Position numbers and translations under genes: made by a program. From Asticcacaulis currens (GTDB lineage: Bacteria; Pseudomonadota; Alphaproteobacteria; Caulobacterales; Caulobacteraceae), in the NCBI RefSeq assembly GCF_028550395.1, contig NZ_JAQQKW010000001.1, positions 675,879 through 739,878 of the forward strand: a stretch of 64,000 nt of DNA. The letters are read 5' to 3'. A model generated the notes under the pieces. That model had not been told where the DNA came from, made no database searches, and saw only the letters and a list, made by a program, of their open reading frames with translations. Position 1 is the first letter of the stretch, and every line of letters begins with the position of its first letter. Positions 62,162 through 64,000 of the stretch are shown in pieces.

Positions 62162-62800
62162 ATGAACGAGACGACAAAAGAGCCGTTTTTCACGGCACCG
62201 TGGCCGGCCGTAGTCCTAAGCGGGCTCATTTTGGCACTCTACGCCCTGCAATCTCAATTCGATACAACCGGCGATCTCGTCTATATGTTCGGCCTCAATC
62301 CGCGCCTGTTGTGGAAGTACGACACCTTCTACGCCCTATTCACCACACTTTTTCTGCATGGGAGCTGGGCGCATGCGGGCATGAACGCCATGTTTGGGCT
62401 GGCCTTCGCCAGTGGGGTCGCGCGAGTTTTCGGCACGCGAATAGGGGGCGCGGCACTCTTCCTTATATACTACCTGCTATGCGGCGTTCTGGCGGGGGCG
62501 GTATATTGTGCGATCTTCCCCGACCGCAACGTGCTTATTGTCGGCGCGTCCGGCGCGATTTCCGGCCTGATGGGTGCAGCCATCCGTATAGGCCCCGGCT
62601 ACATGTTGCCCTTCACCGATAAACGCGTCGTGGGCATGACGCTTGCCTGGACAGTGATCAACATATTATCAGCCTTCGTCAGCATTGTCCCGTCGGCAGG
62701 GGCGATTGCTTGGGAGGTGCATCTGATCGGCTATGCCCTGGGCCTCCTCTCCATCGGCACCTGGATGCGCCTGTTCCGGCCGCGCTTTTACAGCGTATAG
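62162..62800 (+). CDS. Rhomboid family intramembrane serine protease
   Basis: 212 residues, six transmembrane helices. HGSWAHAGMN (His66, His71, Asn75) in helix 2, GASG with catalytic Ser130, and the His187 of EVHLIGYALG as dyad partner are all present, so it should be active. AAGGG lies about nine bases before ATG 62162. Substrates unknown. It starts 213 bases from hfaA on the other strand; a link to surface adhesin processing is speculative. Confidence 0.92.
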   Translation: MNETTKEPFFTAPWPAVVLSGLILALYALQSQFDTTGDLVYMFGLNPRLLWKYDTFYALFTTLFLHGSWAHAGMNAMFGLAFASGVARVFGTRIGGAALFLIYYLLCGVLAGAVYCAIFPDRNVLIVGASGAISGLMGAAIRIGPGYMLPFTDKRVVGMTLAWTVINILSAFVSIVPSAGAIAWEVHLIGYALGLLSIGTWMRLFRPRFYSV

Positions 62801-62937
62801 CATCTAAGCCCTCTCTGCCTCACGCAGAATTGACATCAGGGTCAAATTTTAGCCTTGCCCTCTTAACGACTTCGCATAACCCTGCTCTCTTGGCCCGGAT
62901 GGCAACAGGTCCGGCTATGGAAAGAGGGAGACAGATT

Positions 62938-63369
62938 ATGCTGATCAATCAGCTTTTGAACACCAAGGGTCATCAGGTCTTCACTGTATCGCCCGAAGAT
63001 ACGGTGGCTGCCGTATCCGCCCTGCTGCATACGCGGAAGGTCGGGGCCTTTGTGGTGGCGGATCGTCTGGGACGCGTGGCGGGCATCGTATCCGAGCGCG
63101 ACATTATAGGGGCGCTGGCGCAAAAGGGCGCTTTGGCTCTTGATATGCGGGTTCAGGACATCATGACGGCCGATGTGATTGTGGCGCGTTTGGGTGAAAC
63201 CGTGGACTCTCTGCTTGAGCGCATGACGGATCGCCGTATTCGCCACCTGCCGGTCATGGAAGGTCCCAAACTGACTGGCATTGTCTCTATAGGAGATCTG
63301 GTCAAGGCGAAGATTGCCCAGGCCGAACACGAAGCCCAAACCCTCAAGGCCTACATTACGGCCGGATAG
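62938..63369 (+). CDS. Paired CBS-domain protein
   Basis: 143 residues made of two CBS motifs (about 8-60 and 75-130; VGAFVVADRLGRVAGIVSERDII and IRHLPVMEGPKLTGIVSIGDLVK, in parts), the form of stand-alone CBS-pair proteins that bind adenosine nucleotides as energy sensors. GAGGGAG precedes ATG 62938, and the upstream frame to 62710 is spurious. Partner protein unknown. It precedes the rrn operon promoter region. Confidence 0.92.
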   Translation: MLINQLLNTKGHQVFTVSPEDTVAAVSALLHTRKVGAFVVADRLGRVAGIVSERDIIGALAQKGALALDMRVQDIMTADVIVARLGETVDSLLERMTDRRIRHLPVMEGPKLTGIVSIGDLVKAKIAQAEHEAQTLKAYITAG

Positions 63370-63920
63370 AAACGAAAACCACGTAACGGGGATAGAATCC
63401 ATTTTTGTAATTTTAGGGGTTGCGTCCCGCCGGGCGGTTTGTCTATAAGCCGCCCTCTCGACGGGACGCGCCGCCGACGAAGCAAGCCGGTTGAAAAACA
63501 GACTTGCAAATTCGTCTGAGCGGCGATATGTTCCGCACCTTCCGATTCTTCAGGGCCTGCGTGGCCATCTCGCAAAGATGGTCTGAGTGTTTTTGTTGTC
63601 TTTAAAATGGCCGCTTAAGCGGTTGTGGAAAAAGAAAAAAATTGGTTGACACGGTTTCGCGGTCCGTTTAAAAGCCGCCCTCCGCTTCGGCGGGTTAGGT
63701 CTTTGACATTGTAGAATGGGGAAGGGAAACGCAGGCGGCGGTGGTCTATGACGACTACTGTTGTGAGCGGTCTCTTTTAATAGACAACCATTTGTTGGTT
63801 GGGGTTTAGGCCTCAATTGACATGTGGGAACTCGTTAATATGAACGCAGAACTACGCAGTGATTGCCGGTCTTTTGAGAGATTGGTGAGCAAAGAGCGAA
63901 GAGCAGCAGAGAGAAGTCTC
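63370..63920 (+). promoter_or_regulatory. rRNA operon promoter and leader region
   Basis: Three candidate sigma-70 promoters in tandem: TTGCGT-N18-TATAAG (63420-63449), TTGCAA-N17-TATGTT (63504-63532) and TTGACA-N17-TAAAAG (63646-63674). The third has an A-rich upstream stretch (63629-63643) like an UP element. The leader from about 63700 has CTTTGACATTG and GAAGGGAAACGC, the boxA/processing leader type seen before alphaproteobacterial rrn operons. No protein gene is seen in this 551-base stretch. Confidence 0.65.
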
Positions 63921-64000
63921 AACTTGAGAGTTTGATCCTGGCTCAGAGCGAACGCTGGCGGCAGGCCTAACACATGCAAGTCGAACGAAGCCTTCGGGCT
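63921..64000 (+). rRNA. 16S rRNA, 5' end (cut by window edge)
   Basis: The universal 27F primer region AGAGTTTGATCCTGGCTCAG lies at 63926-63945, followed by AGCGAACGCTGGCGGCAGGC and ACATGCAAGTCGAACG, the alphaproteobacterial form. Only the first 80 bases are in the window. Confidence 0.98.

Noticed and set aside
1..64000. tRNA, tmRNA, CRISPR array, IS element or prophage
   Set aside because: No cloverleaf-like sequence, no regular repeat-spacer array and no transposase, integrase or phage gene was found in any gap or frame.

Overview
The window is chromosomal DNA of an alphaproteobacterium, most probably a stalked member of the Caulobacteraceae (Asticcacaulis or Caulobacter-like). The reasons are a holdfast-anchoring operon (hfaA-hfaB-hfaD), a PodJ-type polar organelle protein, an alphaproteobacterial 16S rRNA 5' end at the right edge, GANTC and CtrA-like sites upstream of genes, high-GC codon use throughout, and alphaproteobacterial gene neighbourhoods such as twin-TM protein/PduO/etfBA and argH/lptM-like/lysA. 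No phage, insertion sequence, CRISPR array or tRNA gene was recognised. Most of the window is ordinary housekeeping sequence. The novelty lies in intergenic palindromes, decayed genes and a few small uncharacterised operons.

1-5 kb: two unrelated aconitases, acnB (cut by the left edge) and acnA, flank a divergent DUF2239/GIY-YIG pair that shares a palindromic operator-like site. 4.8-7.8 kb: cytochrome c maturation operon ccmABCDG, with a large cruciform-type repeat inserted between ccmA and ccmB. 7.9-17.7 kb: pheA, a membrane-anchored cytochrome c, an NlpC/P60 peptidase with an M17 aminopeptidase, a TPR protein, an isolated nrdB, ppk2, a PAS protein and a secreted protein with an alternating Val-Asn tract.

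17.9-31 kb: podJ, a TauE/SafE permease with its TIGR02186 partner, a DinG-type Fe-S helicase, leuA, a DUF2125 protein, a chorismate mutase fused to an unknown domain, and hisC. 31-35.5 kb, minus strand: argD-argF, a TraB/GumN protein, then an XRE regulator with two tandem paralogous four-helix membrane proteins. 35.8-38.8 kb: a tightly coupled GNAT/FemAB-like acetyltransferase, GT2 glycosyltransferase and cupin/JmjC-like protein, which may act on a surface polymer.

38.9-47.9 kb: a YodC-like protein, a two-domain dCTP deaminase, apaG, a PP2C-kinase fusion, a decayed zone (SNase pseudogene and a DUF4175 gene reduced to its N-terminus), then lysA, an LptM-like lipoprotein and argH, whose start codon overlaps that of a divergent TlpA-like thioredoxin. 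48-56 kb: an operon of 3-hydroxyacyl-CoA dehydrogenase plus two membrane proteins, a Rieske oxygenase, a TetR regulator with a good operator candidate, a twin-TM protein, cobalamin adenosyltransferase and etfBA. 56-64 kb: an M16 peptidase, hfaD-hfaB-hfaA, a rhomboid protease, a CBS-domain protein and the promoter region and first 80 bases of a 16S rRNA gene.

Dispersed palindromes fall into at least three families. One is TATACCTCC-type, with four copies. One is CCCTCTCCCC-type, with the ccmA-ccmB copy probably related. The third carries GCGAAA/TTTCGC arms, seen downstream of etfA and next to argF. They lie mostly just after stop codons and are the commonest unexplained structure here.
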